Under the pieces are notes generated by a model that searched no databases, was not told the origin of the DNA, and worked only from the letters and a program-made list of their open reading frames with translations. From NCBI GenBank assembly GCA_021030905.1, contig JAGFMI010000015.1:62001-126000 (forward strand): a stretch of DNA of 64,000 bases, written 5' to 3'. The number at the start of each line of letters is the position of its first letter. Positions within the stretch are counted from its first letter, which is position 1. This DNA is from Pyrenula massariospora. Lineage: Eukaryota; Ascomycota; Eurotiomycetes; Pyrenulales; Pyrenulaceae. Below are positions 47,552 to 58,368 of the stretch, in pieces. The translations under genes and the position numbers were made by a program.

Positions 47552-49711
47552 ATGGCGCCGCCGCCGAGACCTGACCATGAACACGAGCTTGCCAACGCCG
47601 AAGAATGGCAACTAGATCTTCCGCAGGCACCACCGAAGCCAAATGCAACTTATCCTTTCCGTCGCCAGCCTCAGATCCCGACTCTTGATGACTTACCCAA
47701 GATTGGAGCCACAAAGAAGCATATTCATTCGAAACAGCTGGGCCCGCCTCAGAATCCAAAGCGGAGCACACAACGACCAAGACCATCCGAATCGGCGCCC
47801 ATGACGAGCACTCATCCTTTACCTCCTAGGGAACCAAATAATAAGCTGTTCTCAAAGGTCCGTCCCCGCGACGTCAGAGAAGAACAGCGCGCAGAGGACA
47901 GAGCGAGAATAGAAGAACAAGAGAAGCAATTCACGCAGCCTTTGCCTCCTCCCATAGAGTTCCCTTTCAGTGTAAGTAATCAAGTTTGCGGGTGTCTATT
48001 GAAAAAGCTCCGTCTCAGCATAGAGCAAATGTTAATTTTTATCCTGACATCTTAACAGCTTGTTTTCCTATGGCCAGATGGGCCTGTCAGCCTTGACACT
48101 TTGGATCGAGACCACAACAAGACCACGCTCGACGACATTCGTCGCCGCTACCACTGTTTCATGGAATTTGATGGTGCAAATAATGCGATCATCTGCCATG
48201 CAATGTCAGAGAGCGACATTTTCCTCTTACAGCAACGCCTCGTAGGTTTGTATAGGGAGATTATCTCTAGGTGGGATAATGCCAACACCATCAACGTCAT
48301 CAATAGTCCTCGGTCTTTCGTCTACAAGGGTCAAGTTGATCTCAGACCTGTGTCTAACTCGGCAGTCGATGGCTACTTTCCGATGCTAATGGGAGACCAA
48401 CCAAAAGCGGGTTCGAAGGAGGCTCTAGATCAAGCGGCAGCAGAATCCAGCAGAGCAAATGAACAACTCATGCGCAAGGCTATCGAGGTTCAACTACAGG
48501 AATTGCGACTTACAAGGCAGCACGTTCGGATGAGGCTGAATATTGGCCACATGGCCGTTACGAGATACCGGAAACCTTTGGACGGAGCTGTGCATACAAT
48601 AGAGGAGTTTGAGGAAATGATGGGTGAAGAGCTCACAAGCATGGCAATGCGGCGCATCGGTATTGGCCGTTACAATGGCCACAAACTTCATGCCGCTTGT
48701 TTGGACTTGGGACTCTTTTCGGATCCAGTGGAGACTTTTGCAGCTAATTTTGATTTCATGGGCAGTGATGAGAAGATTCTCCGGCTAGAAATCGATTACA
48801 GCCAGAACGAATTTACCCAGGAAGTTGAGATTAGTCATCGACGTTGGCTGGAAATCGCAGGACAAGGTAAACAGCTTAACGTTTTAGAGATGAATGTTCT
48901 CGATTTTTCGATGTATGATATTGGTTTCTGTTGCGCAACTTTCAGGACTCACAGTTTGCTAGATTTGATACCCAGCTGCTTATTACAGCTGCTGAATTCT
49001 CAAACAATATCGCCATTCAAAAGCAACTAAAGTCGTTTGAGAACAGCATCCGCTTTGAACCTGACTCTTCACTCGCTGACGACTCTCAATCCGTACCAAA
49101 ACGCCGTTCGCAATTCATCGTATCCGGCAACAACGCACCCAGTAAGCAACCTGCAATCCTGTAACCTTTTCCTACCGCTCGCTAACTCCCTGTTCCGTTT
49201 AGACGAAATCCACGAAACATGCACCATTACCTACTCCATCACCGGCACGAATCTCAAATTTGCCATCACCCGCCACAACACCTTTTGGCCGCATCGGAGC
49301 GGTCCAACGCCCCCGACTCCCAAATCCGAATGGAGCTTCAGTATCTTCGACCCGGCCTGGGACGTCATGCTAGGGGAGCTAAGTTATCTTGAGCCGGGGC
49401 AGGATGTTAGCTGGAACAGAAATTTGGAGACGTTTTTCCCTGGCGGTGGGGTAGGAGGGGCGAAGGCTGCGTTCAAGGAGTTTGCGGTGACGGTTGAGAT
49501 AGTGCAGGATTTTTTGGCGAGGGTGATCGAGGGCGGCGGGAAGTTTTCGTATCAGGAGAGAAGGAGGTTGGATGGAGAGGCTGAAAGGTTGAATGGGAAA
49601 TCGAAGGGGAAGGCCAAGATGAACGGACCGGTGAATGAATCGTCGCATTCTGCGGCAGGAGCTGGCGGGATGATGAGCTCCAGATCTGGAGCTAAAGGTC
49701 GCCCGTACTAG
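47552..49711 (+). CDS. Conserved fungal hypothetical protein
   Basis: Exon 1 is 47552-47971; exon 2 starts at 48059 (joins as PPIEFPFS-LVFLWPDGPVSLDT); the last intron is 49142-49202, joining GNNAP to NEIHETC. Exon 2 ends somewhere in 48870-48930 and exon 3 starts at 48948: the clean donor GTAAAC at 48870 does not keep frame with the only good acceptor, while phase-0 donors such as GTTCTC near 48897 (giving VLEMNDSQFARFDTQLL) do. The protein is about 640 residues: a Pro-rich N-terminus, a central region with EEFEEMMGEELTSMAMRR, then a beta-rich domain (TYSITGTNLKFAITRHNTFW). I recognise it only as a widely conserved fungal type without known function. It sits in a block of core genes. Confidence 0.7.
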
Positions 49712-50019
49712 CAAAGGCGCGCACGGATGGATGGCGATGCCATGATGTGATGGAGTTGGTCTGGAGCTTTCGTGTGGCAAGTGGGATCGATAGCGCTAAG
49801 CATAGCTGGGGCGTTCGAGGAGCTAGCATTTCATTTCGGCGGACGCACACTGTTCAGCGCTCGGCTCCTGATCTTTCGAGCATCTTTATAGACGAATCTT
49901 CCCAATCTATTCCCTCGGGGTATCAACCACCGTTCCCAATCTCTCATCCTACCCACCACCCTCAACCCAAAATCGATTGTGACAATTTCTATCCCTCCAC
50001 GCACATCAAGAAAAACCCT

Positions 50020-50505
50020 TCACGTCCCCTCCTTACCCTGCCCCTGCTGCCTAACAACCTTCCCCCGCAACACCTCCTCCACAACCCTCAACTGCTCCCC
50101 CTTCCCCCCCACCACCTTCTCCAACTCCTCCAAGCTCCCCCCCAGCTCCTTCACCTTCCGTCCATAAAACTCCTCCGCCTCCTTCCTCCCCTTCTCGATA
50201 TAATACCCCGTCCCCACGTCTACCAGCACACTCTCCCCACCCGATGCAGACAGGCGGCCGGGGATGTAGAGGGATTGGGTGAGCGGGATGAGGATCGCGG
50301 AGGAGGGAGAGGAAGAAGGGGGGGAGAGGGAAGAGAGGGTGGCGATGCAGGAGGAGAAGCGGGACTGGGCGGCGCGGAGGGAGGTGTGGGAATTTGTCAG
50401 GGTTTCGAGGTCGGAGGAGAGGCGGGATTGGAGGGTGCTGAGTTGGGGGATTGTCAGGGTTGTGAGGTCGACGGCGTTGGGCGGGGCGGCGGTGGAGGTG
50501 GACAT
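50020..50505 (-). CDS. Prefoldin subunit 5 (GIM5-like)
   Basis: Single exon, 161 residues from ATG 50505. The frame is open for another 88 codons upstream, but MSTSTAAPPNAVDLTTLTIP is the natural start. A coiled-coil helix (LQSRLSSDLETLTNSHTSLR) is followed by the beta-hairpin core with LIPLTQSLYIPGRLS and LVDVGTGYYIEKGRKEAEEF, the signature of alpha-type prefoldin subunit 5, and a second coiled coil (ELEKVVGGKGEQLRVVEE). Prefoldin is a cytosolic hexameric chaperone that passes actin and tubulin to TRiC/CCT. The GC-rich coding sequence is convergent with the preceding gene (308 bp between stops). Confidence 0.9.
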   Translation of the reverse strand: MSTSTAAPPNAVDLTTLTIPQLSTLQSRLSSDLETLTNSHTSLRAAQSRFSSCIATLSSLSPPSSSPSSAILIPLTQSLYIPGRLSASGGESVLVDVGTGYYIEKGRKEAEEFYGRKVKELGGSLEELEKVVGGKGEQLRVVEEVLRGKVVRQQGQGKEGT

Positions 50506-51021
50506 CTTTTTTCTGTTTGGGGTGCGAGAAAGGGTGGAGGGGGAGTTGAGATGAGGTGGTGGTGGTGGTGCGAAGGTTGTTGGGGATTTATGGGGTAGAG
50601 AGAGGTTCAAGCTCGAGTTTAGGGGATGGTTATAGCTGCGTGATTGGTGGGAGGGTTTGCTGGATAGCGCATTAAATTCCAGTCTCGGAGATGGGAAGCT
50701 ATGGTGGGTTTTCGTGGCGTTTAGTAGTGGTCGGCCTCCTGACACGAGGCAACGTTTGGCACGCGGCAAAAATTGTTTGGGTCATTTCCGGCTAGGCTAC
50801 TTCCGAAAGCACCAAAGAGCTCCAGTAGGTGACGAGGATTGGTCCACAGGCATCTGCTCTATTTTTACCTTTTAAGCTTGAATTGTGATCTATGGGAGAG
50901 GTAATTAACATAGCTGGGTATCTCTAATTGTTATAGTTGGGTATCTAAGGCCATGTGCATACTGTACAATTCATCCCTGTGAACTCCGGTGACAGAAGAT
51001 TTGTAGGCTGTCCTCAGTATA

Positions 51022-52932
51022 TTACAATCGCTCCAACAGCTTCTCAACTTCAGTTCTGAGACTCTCCAGAAAGACATCTTTCCGAATTTCTAGACGCCGA
51101 CAGATGATTTCCACTTTTTTATGCTCCAGCCAATTGCTTCCCATAACCACGATGATTGGAAAGCCCATAGTCATCGCCTCTTCGATTCTGGTCCGTACAT
51201 TTATATCCCTATCATCAAGAACGCCGTCTATGGCTTCGTGAAACAGTGCTTCGTCTCCTAACTGTGCTTTTGCAAGCTTATCAAAAACTTCCCAGGCTCG
51301 TTCTTTGATCTCTTTAGTAGGTATGACCACATAATGAAAAGGCGCTATCGCTTTCGGCCAGTTCAGTCCTTGAGAATCGGACAAGGTGTCAGCGATAGCA
51401 GCAATCATCCGCGAAATTCCGATCCCGTGACACCCCATTTCCGGCCATAATCTCGGCTCGATTCTTTTTTCCTTCAGAGATCCTTCCTCTACCACGACCT
51501 TTGACGGTCCGACAACGCTGAGATCCAAGTCTTTTGTATATCTTGTGCCAAGGTGAAAAGTATGGCCCAATTCAATGGCTTTAAGGATTTGTATTCCCGC
51601 ATTTCCGCATGAAGAACACTGGTCACCATTCCTCGGACTCTGCAAGCCTAAAGCCTCTTGACCCAACTCAGGAGTCAAAAGAAGGAAGTTTTCCACTGAC
51701 ATGGGCGTGCTCTTAACCTCCTCTGCGAGCAATTTTCTTGATTCGGTGTCACCTATGCGAGCATCCAAGAGAAAGTACCGTGTTTGTGCATTCTTTTGAT
51801 GAGAACCTGCGTTGGCCAGTTTTTCAAACTTTTCCCTCGGTTTCTCGACTCCTAGGTTGATTTGCGGAAAGGCTGCTTTTACAATATATGGGTTGATTGC
51901 TCGTGTGTTGCCCATTGAATCAGGGTCCCTTGGACAGATCACAGTTACCAGTCCTAGTTCATCGTCTGTGATTCCATCCCATCTCGTCATATCTGATCCA
52001 GTGGGTCCCTTAAAACGATCTTCGGGTTCTGCCCGTGCGGTTCTGATGATCTCGTCCAGAATTTTTTCTTGGCGGTATTTCACGCGTCTATGGACAAATT
52101 CCTCGTTATATGTCATAGAACAGGAAGGACAATGAATAAGCTGGTCCTCGCCATTGGGATTAGGAAGATGATACTCATGGCTGATGTTCCCTCCCATATT
52201 ACCAGAATCAGCTGCCGCCACAACTACAGGAAGCTTGAGATCTGCAAAGAAGCCGTTGTAAGCATTGCGAACCTCGTCATACGTGCTTCTGGCACTTTCT
52301 TCGTCCAGATCGAACGTGTAAAGATCCTTCATCAGGAATTCTCGCCCCCTCAGTAGGCCACCTCTGGGACGCAATTCATCTCGATATTTTCGGCCGACTT
52401 GGTAAAGTCTCAGAGGAAAATCTTTGTATGACTTCACGACATTTCCAACCAGCGCAGTGATTTCTTCCTCATGTGTTGGTGACAGCAAAATTTGAGAGCC
52501 TCTTCGGTCTTCCAAATGGAAGAATTCTTCACTTTTTTTGGTACCGGCACCAAGTTGACCAGGCGCTAGACGACCAGATTGGCGCCATAGCTTTTCCGAT
52601 GACAAAGAAGATAAGGAGAGCTTTGCTGCACCGATACCCTGCATGTGTTTATCAATCAGATGCTCTATCTTATCTTGCACTTTCAGTCCTAAAGGGAGAA
52701 GGTGGAAGATTCCTGGTTGGCTTTGCCGCAAATACCCAGCTCTACTCAACAAGGCGGTAGAGTTTTCTTTGCCGTCATCTTTCGTCTTTGTTTCGATGCC
52801 AGCAAGCCGTACGCAATATTGCGATAATCTCGGACGTGCATGTTGATGGAGAGCTCGCCTAAGAGACTTTGCAAATGTATTGGAGCAGACTAAGCGAGAT
52901 CTGTAAAGCTGGAAAGGGGGAACAATTCTCAT
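51022..52932 (-). CDS. Mitochondrial prolyl-tRNA synthetase (bacterial type)
   Basis: Single exon, 636 residues. The first ~40 residues are Arg/Ser-rich without acid residues, a mitochondrial targeting sequence. Class II motifs are visible: SPTHEEEIT (151-159), motif 2 RKYRDELRPRGGLLRGREF (181-199) and motif 3 HGIGISRM (about 505). Between motifs 2 and 3 there are two Cys pairs (CPSC, CSSC) and a bacterial-type insertion region. The end carries the anticodon-binding fold (FHYVVIPTKE ... RLEIRKDVFLE). It charges tRNA-Pro in the mitochondrion; the yeast counterpart is AIM10. It is divergent from MAK21, with 368 bp between starts. Confidence 0.9.
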   Translation of the reverse strand: MRIVPPFQLYRSRLVCSNTFAKSLRRALHQHARPRLSQYCVRLAGIETKTKDDGKENSTALLSRAGYLRQSQPGIFHLLPLGLKVQDKIEHLIDKHMQGIGAAKLSLSSLSSEKLWRQSGRLAPGQLGAGTKKSEEFFHLEDRRGSQILLSPTHEEEITALVGNVVKSYKDFPLRLYQVGRKYRDELRPRGGLLRGREFLMKDLYTFDLDEESARSTYDEVRNAYNGFFADLKLPVVVAAADSGNMGGNISHEYHLPNPNGEDQLIHCPSCSMTYNEEFVHRRVKYRQEKILDEIIRTARAEPEDRFKGPTGSDMTRWDGITDDELGLVTVICPRDPDSMGNTRAINPYIVKAAFPQINLGVEKPREKFEKLANAGSHQKNAQTRYFLLDARIGDTESRKLLAEEVKSTPMSVENFLLLTPELGQEALGLQSPRNGDQCSSCGNAGIQILKAIELGHTFHLGTRYTKDLDLSVVGPSKVVVEEGSLKEKRIEPRLWPEMGCHGIGISRMIAAIADTLSDSQGLNWPKAIAPFHYVVIPTKEIKERAWEVFDKLAKAQLGDEALFHEAIDGVLDDRDINVRTRIEEAMTMGFPIIVVMGSNWLEHKKVEIICRRLEIRKDVFLESLRTEVEKLLERL

Positions 52933-53300
52933 CAGAGCCTAACTTTACAATTCAATTAAGAGCAAATGTAGATTTGCCACGATGCTAGAGATTCGAAAAA
53001 AGTTGCAAATAATTCTATGCAGCTTTCCGGTCTTAACATTAGAGAGAAGCGTAAAATATTCTATCCGATATGAAAGTGCTTCTTGAAGCTTAACTTGTTC
53101 GCCCTTGGACGAGCTTTGATGCTTGGCGACATTTCTTATCGATAAACTTAAATCTCCAGCTTCTCCACAGCTAGCAAAGTGAAAAGTTCGGGCAAACCCA
53201 AGCACACCATGGAATCTCGCTGATAACGAGTCGCTGCGCACTACGTGAAAGATGTGTGAGCTCCTGAACGCCTTTTCTGTCTTGCCCAAATACCGGAACG

Positions 53301-56300
53301 ATGAGACAGCGAGTGAAAGAGCGGAGAGAGATCTCCAGCGGACCCTCTTTTCCGCACGAGCGAGAAAAGGAAACCCACTCGATTTCCCCTCTCCCTAGCT
53401 CTACGATCTCAGAGCTGTCGAAGAAGATTCAAGAAAAGATCAAAGCTCAGAGTCCGGCAACGACAAATACCACCAATAAAGCTGGGAAGAGCCGGGACAA
53501 AACGCAGACCAGCGCCAGCACTCCAGTGACCAGCAATGGTCCAAAAGGCAAAAAGAGAGACAATTCCGGAAGAGTGTTGGATGCAAGCACGAAGAAGAAC
53601 AATATTCACACGAACCAGAAAGAAGCATCCTTAGGTGATGAGAAATTAAGGCAAGAAATTGAACAATTGGGAGGTACTGCGGACGATTTTGATCTTGTCA
53701 ATGGCGTTGAGTCTGCTTCAGAATTAGAGGGGGAGAAGCTTGGGTCCTTAAATGCAGCTAAAAGCCATAAAACAGACTCTAAGTCCTTCAAGAATAACCT
53801 TTCAGCAATCTTGAAGGAGTTCTCCGGCGTTCAAGAGGCAGGTGATGCTAGTACCAATAGCTCAGAAGCCGAACCCTCCGAAGCATCATCGCAATCTTCG
53901 GTGGCTAGTGATCCTATCAGTCCACAATTAACGGCCGCTAAAGAGAAAGCTCCGGCTCTTGATTATAAGCATCGCAAGTTGAACATTGATCCAGGGTCAG
54001 ACTGGGCCTCTTTCTGCGCAAAGTCTTCATTGAAATCGATGCAAGAACTCCGATCTATCTCCCAAGAAGCTTTGCAAAATCTCTATAGATACTCACTCAA
54101 GCTTCTTGAGGAAGAGAATGCCGAGTTTCAACGACTACAACAATCATCAACGGCGTCAAGTACCTTCTATAGCCAAGTCATGACCTCGGGGACACTGACT
54201 GATAAGACTTCAGCACTGACTCTAGCTGTGCAGGAATCACCAATTCATAATGTTAAAGCTCTTGAGAATCTTATGTCTTTGGCAAGGAAGCGAAGTCGTG
54301 CCCAGGCTATTGAAGTCCTTAGGGCGCTGAAAGATCTATTCGCACAAGGCACATTACTTCCAAGCGATCGAAAACTACGATATTTTATTCATCAGCCGTC
54401 TCTACTATCTGCGTTCCAGAATACAAAGTCTTGGAAAACAGGAGATGCTCTTCCTTCTCAGCTATCAAATCAACATCTTATAGCGTGGGCATACGAAGAC
54501 CGGCTTAAGGGGATCTATTTTGATTTCCTGAAGATCTTAGAGGTCTGGTGCAATGATGAGCTGGAGTTCTCGAAAGCAAGGGCAATAAGCTATGTCTACG
54601 AGTTGCTCAAGGAGAAGCCTGAGGAGGAAGCCAATCTACTTAGAATGCTGGTCAACAAACTCGGAGACCCTGTCAAGAAGATTGCTTCAAGGACGTCGTA
54701 CTTAATTTTGGAACTTCAGATCTCTCATCCCTTGATGAAAGAAACCATCATCAACGCAATCGATTCAGATCTTCTCCTGCGGCCAAATCAGAGCCTTCAT
54801 GCTGTGTACTACGCTATCATTACCCTCAATCAAACAGTTTTGAGCAGCCGGGAAGAACACATAGCACTTAAACTGCTGCAAATATACTTCAGGCTTTTCG
54901 TCGCCTTCCTTAATGTTGACAACACCGATAACCAGGCCAGCAAGACGAAAAATATCAAGCCCGGGAGATTCAAAAACAAGAAATCGAAGAAGCTTAAGAG
55001 CAGCAAAGAAGAAGTCCAGGAGAATGAGCTTCGGGAGAAAGTCATCTCAGCAATCCTCACAGGTGTCAATCGAGCATATCCGTATGCAGGTGCAGATCCA
55101 TCCAGCCTCTCCAAACACATGGACACACTCTTCCGAATCACACATTCCTCCAATTTCAATACCTCTGTTCAGGCAATGATACTTATCCAGCAATTGTCGG
55201 CAACGCATCAAGTTGGCTCTGATCGCTTCTATAAAACACTTTACGAGTCACTTCTTGACGCTCGACTCGCAACTTCTTCGAAACAAACGCTTTACATGAA
55301 TCTCCTGTACAAAGCTCTTAAATCCGACCTAAGCATCAGTAGGGTGAAAGCATTTGTGAAGCGTATTCTTCAAATTCTCACCCTCCATCAGCCCTCCTTC
55401 ATCTGCGGCGCCATGCACCTCCTCTACGAACTCACCAAAAGCTTCCCTAGCCTGCCGACTATGATCACCCAAGCTGAAGAACATGACTCTGAGATCGAAT
55501 CCTTCCACGACGTTGACGAAGACGACAATGATCCCCCCTCTCATCCAACAGCGATAGTGCCCAAGTCTAACACTCACAACGACCATTACGACGCCCACAA
55601 GCGCGACCCTCTCCACGCCAACGCCGGCTCAAGCTCCCTCTGGGACCTCCTCCCCTTCCTATCTCACTATCACCCCACCGTCTCCCTCCATGCCGCAAAC
55701 CTCCTCCATTCAAACCCGTTCTCCGGAAAACCCGACCTCAATCTGCACACGCTCTCACACTTCCTAGACCGTTTCGCGTACCGCAACCCAAAGGCCTCGG
55801 AGACCGCTCCGAGAGGATCATCGATCATGCAACCGATCACCAGCTCCACAAATGCGGCGTTGCTTGTTGGGGGGAAAGCGAAAGGAAGGGATATGCCATT
55901 TAACGCGGAAGTCTTGGCAGGGAAGACGGGGGACGAGGTGAAGGCGGAGGATGTGTTCTTCCACCGGTATTTTGAAGCGCTTCGGAAGGGCAAGCGAAAG
56001 GAGGGGAAGCAGAAAAAGAAGGAGAAACACGTCGAGGAGGATGCAGAGGGGAGCGAAGAAGACGAGGAAGAAGTCTGGAAGGCGATGATGGAGTCGCGGC
56101 CTGACCTGGAAGGGGATAGCGACCTGGAGGAGTTGGAGATGAGTGATTTGGAGTCGGAGTTTGATGATAGCGAGGGTGAGGGTGTAGCGGAGGCTATGGA
56201 CGTTGATGATGCGGAAGATAGCGAGAGTCTGGATGGAGCGGTACTAGACCTCGACGATGAAGATGATCTGCTGGGGGATGACGAGGAGGCGATGGGGGTT

Positions 56301-56426
56301 GCTGTCGTGGAGGATCGAGCGGACAGGAAGGCGAAACGGAGGAAGCTGAAGCATCTGCCTACGTTTGCGTCGGTGGAGGAGTATGAGAAGATGATTGGGG
56401 ATGATGATGGGGGAGAGGAGGTTTGA
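53301..56426 (+). CDS. MAK21: Ribosome biogenesis protein MAK21/NOC1 (CBF/Mak21 family)
   Basis: Single exon, 1041 residues. The N-terminal ~230 residues are low-complexity with Lys/Ser. The HEAT-like repeat domain follows (YKHRKLNIDPGSDWASFCAK, ARKRSRAQAIEVLRALKDLF, WAYEDRLKGIYFDFLKILEV). The CBF/Mak21 domain lies about 620-850, with QTLYMNLLYKALKSDLSISR, HQPSFICGAMHLLYELTKSF and LLPFLSHYHPTVSLHA. The C-terminal tail (about 910-1010) is highly acidic (long Glu/Asp runs) and ends KRRKLKHLPTFASVEEYEKM, a typical MAK21 ending. It works in early 60S pre-ribosome assembly in the nucleolus. Confidence 0.95.
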   Translation: MRQRVKERREISSGPSFPHEREKETHSISPLPSSTISELSKKIQEKIKAQSPATTNTTNKAGKSRDKTQTSASTPVTSNGPKGKKRDNSGRVLDASTKKNNIHTNQKEASLGDEKLRQEIEQLGGTADDFDLVNGVESASELEGEKLGSLNAAKSHKTDSKSFKNNLSAILKEFSGVQEAGDASTNSSEAEPSEASSQSSVASDPISPQLTAAKEKAPALDYKHRKLNIDPGSDWASFCAKSSLKSMQELRSISQEALQNLYRYSLKLLEEENAEFQRLQQSSTASSTFYSQVMTSGTLTDKTSALTLAVQESPIHNVKALENLMSLARKRSRAQAIEVLRALKDLFAQGTLLPSDRKLRYFIHQPSLLSAFQNTKSWKTGDALPSQLSNQHLIAWAYEDRLKGIYFDFLKILEVWCNDELEFSKARAISYVYELLKEKPEEEANLLRMLVNKLGDPVKKIASRTSYLILELQISHPLMKETIINAIDSDLLLRPNQSLHAVYYAIITLNQTVLSSREEHIALKLLQIYFRLFVAFLNVDNTDNQASKTKNIKPGRFKNKKSKKLKSSKEEVQENELREKVISAILTGVNRAYPYAGADPSSLSKHMDTLFRITHSSNFNTSVQAMILIQQLSATHQVGSDRFYKTLYESLLDARLATSSKQTLYMNLLYKALKSDLSISRVKAFVKRILQILTLHQPSFICGAMHLLYELTKSFPSLPTMITQAEEHDSEIESFHDVDEDDNDPPSHPTAIVPKSNTHNDHYDAHKRDPLHANAGSSSLWDLLPFLSHYHPTVSLHAANLLHSNPFSGKPDLNLHTLSHFLDRFAYRNPKASETAPRGSSIMQPITSSTNAALLVGGKAKGRDMPFNAEVLAGKTGDEVKAEDVFFHRYFEALRKGKRKEGKQKKKEKHVEEDAEGSEEDEEEVWKAMMESRPDLEGDSDLEELEMSDLESEFDDSEGEGVAEAMDVDDAEDSESLDGAVLDLDDEDDLLGDDEEAMGVAVVEDRADRKAKRRKLKHLPTFASVEEYEKMIGDDDGGEEV

Positions 56427-58368
56427 ATTATAGTCTCGTCAATACAGACAGCAAACGCTAGATTTTTAGCGCGACGGCAAGTCTTCGCAAAGGTTGTACG
56501 CCTGTTATTGATATCCCCACCAGCGTCCTCGCAGTACTTTACATATCACCACTCGCTGGGAAGAGTATGACGCCGATAATTACCTAGTCAGACCTTCTCA
56601 TGGCCCGCCTAGCAATAGTGTGGGCCAGTCGTGATATGTAAAAGATATCCAATCTAACAATCCCGTCCCAAACGTCGTTTTCGAAGAAGGTCACGGAGCC
56701 CCTCTCTTCCCTGGTATCTGACTTGGATTCTCAACAGGGGTGCAAGCAGCTTCGGCTGCGGCATAAGCTGCGTACATGAGCTAAACTAGGTCCGGGGAGG
56801 AGTGGAGCTTGCAGACGCGAGGGAAAGAGGTGAAGCAGTCGCTCCGTCCTAGTCCATCAAAGCGCTATTGTATCGGAGCTTCGCATGAGTTGCCCTTGAA
56901 GAGCGGCATTATAGAACCGGATCCATAGTTCGCGTTGAGAAGGTCGAATAAAGGCCAGGCCGGTGTACAGTACATCGATTAGATTCTGCTTTTAGGTTCA
57001 TATCTGCCTTCTATCGTGGAATTGCCTGTAGCATCTCCAGCTGCTGGATTCTAGATTCCGTGATGACGGTTGAATCGGTTGGCGGCTTCTTCGAGAGGAG
57101 TATGCTCTATGCGTGTTCTCGGTGTTGGTGAGGGTCTCGTATTGGATCCAAGCAACTTGCAGGTCTCAGGTGGTGACGAGGGTTTGGGTGATGTGGTGGA
57201 CGAGTGCTGCGTTGTCAACTCTGGGATAGAGATCTGTAGTTTAACGTGAGATGAAAACATCGGTATCTTTTATAGAGCGCTGGAAAGAAAGTTCTACGAA
57301 GTAGAATTGTGGAATGGGACGGGCGATGCTAAGTTCGAGTATGGCGAGGCACTGCAAGAAAATAGTTCTACTTCGCACACACGAGAAGACGACAAGAAAC
57401 AATGAGAAAGGAACGCGTGTGGTTTGTCAGCATTTCTGTGAATTTTCACCCAAGCTTTTTTCGTAGCAGCTACGTAAAGAAGACGTCGGGCTTCAAACTA
57501 TTAATTAGATAGTGCTAGGTATATGTGAAGGCGAACTCTTGACGCTCAACCGAGATGATTGCTTGCGGCTCAGATACTCTGTTGCTCTCGACGTGATGTT
57601 CTAAACACCATCGAGTTCTCGATTCATTGAACTTGTAAACCATTAAGCTCTTAACTCGTTGATGGTGCGAAAGCTAGAGCGGCGAGATAATTTTAAGTCC
57701 CGTCGCTGAACCCTCGACGAACTTCAACGGTCATAGTCGAGGACAATACCTTTTCCGATGATTTAAGCGTCGTTACAGAGACTATTTTCTTCGGTATACA
57801 CTGGACAAAGATCTTCTTATGGCACTGTTATAGCCGCTCTCCGGCGAGGGATACTGTCACGTCTATCTAAGGCAGCAAGAACTTTTCATATGCCCCTTTG
57901 AAAAAGCTCGTAATAAGAAGAAAGCCACCGCCCATCAATGACTCCGACCATCTTGTGCCATGACATGAAAGCCCGAAATCAAAAGATCGATAACTTTAAG
58001 CATTCCCCATATGGCTCGGTCGATGGTCCAATCATCCTCCTCATATCCAGCGTAGGTCGAGTCAGCTCCGTACCCAACTATGCTCAAAATTTCCTTGGTC
58101 CATGCTCCTCTCCGCTATGAAGTCTTCAAAAGATAGTGCGAAAAGGCCCCAATTGCGCTCATATGCGTAGATCTCACTCCATGCTCGCTAGCACCAATCA
58201 ATCAACCATACCGTACACCTTACCCAACCGAGCAGCGTTGCGTCGCTATGCATCCGATCCTATGCACCGAAAACCCCCACAAGCAGTAGCAGAAGTAGCA
58301 ATAACATCATTCGTCCAGTTTCACTCATCCCGGTCGCATCTCGAAGCACCGAGAATAGACATCCCATC
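56427..58368. other. Intergenic, no supported gene
   Basis: About 1.9 kb between convergent genes. Short frames (for example 57051-57260 on the minus strand) show no family resemblance. No repeat array or RNA gene recognised. Confidence 0.5.

Noticed and set aside
53296-53308. PAC-like CGATGAG at the MAK21 start
   Set aside because: It overlaps the start codon itself; a single 7-mer there is expected by chance.
57595-57670. Apparent imperfect hairpin around CACCATCGAGTTC and GATGGTG
   Set aside because: The arms match only over a few bases; not enough for a structured RNA or element.
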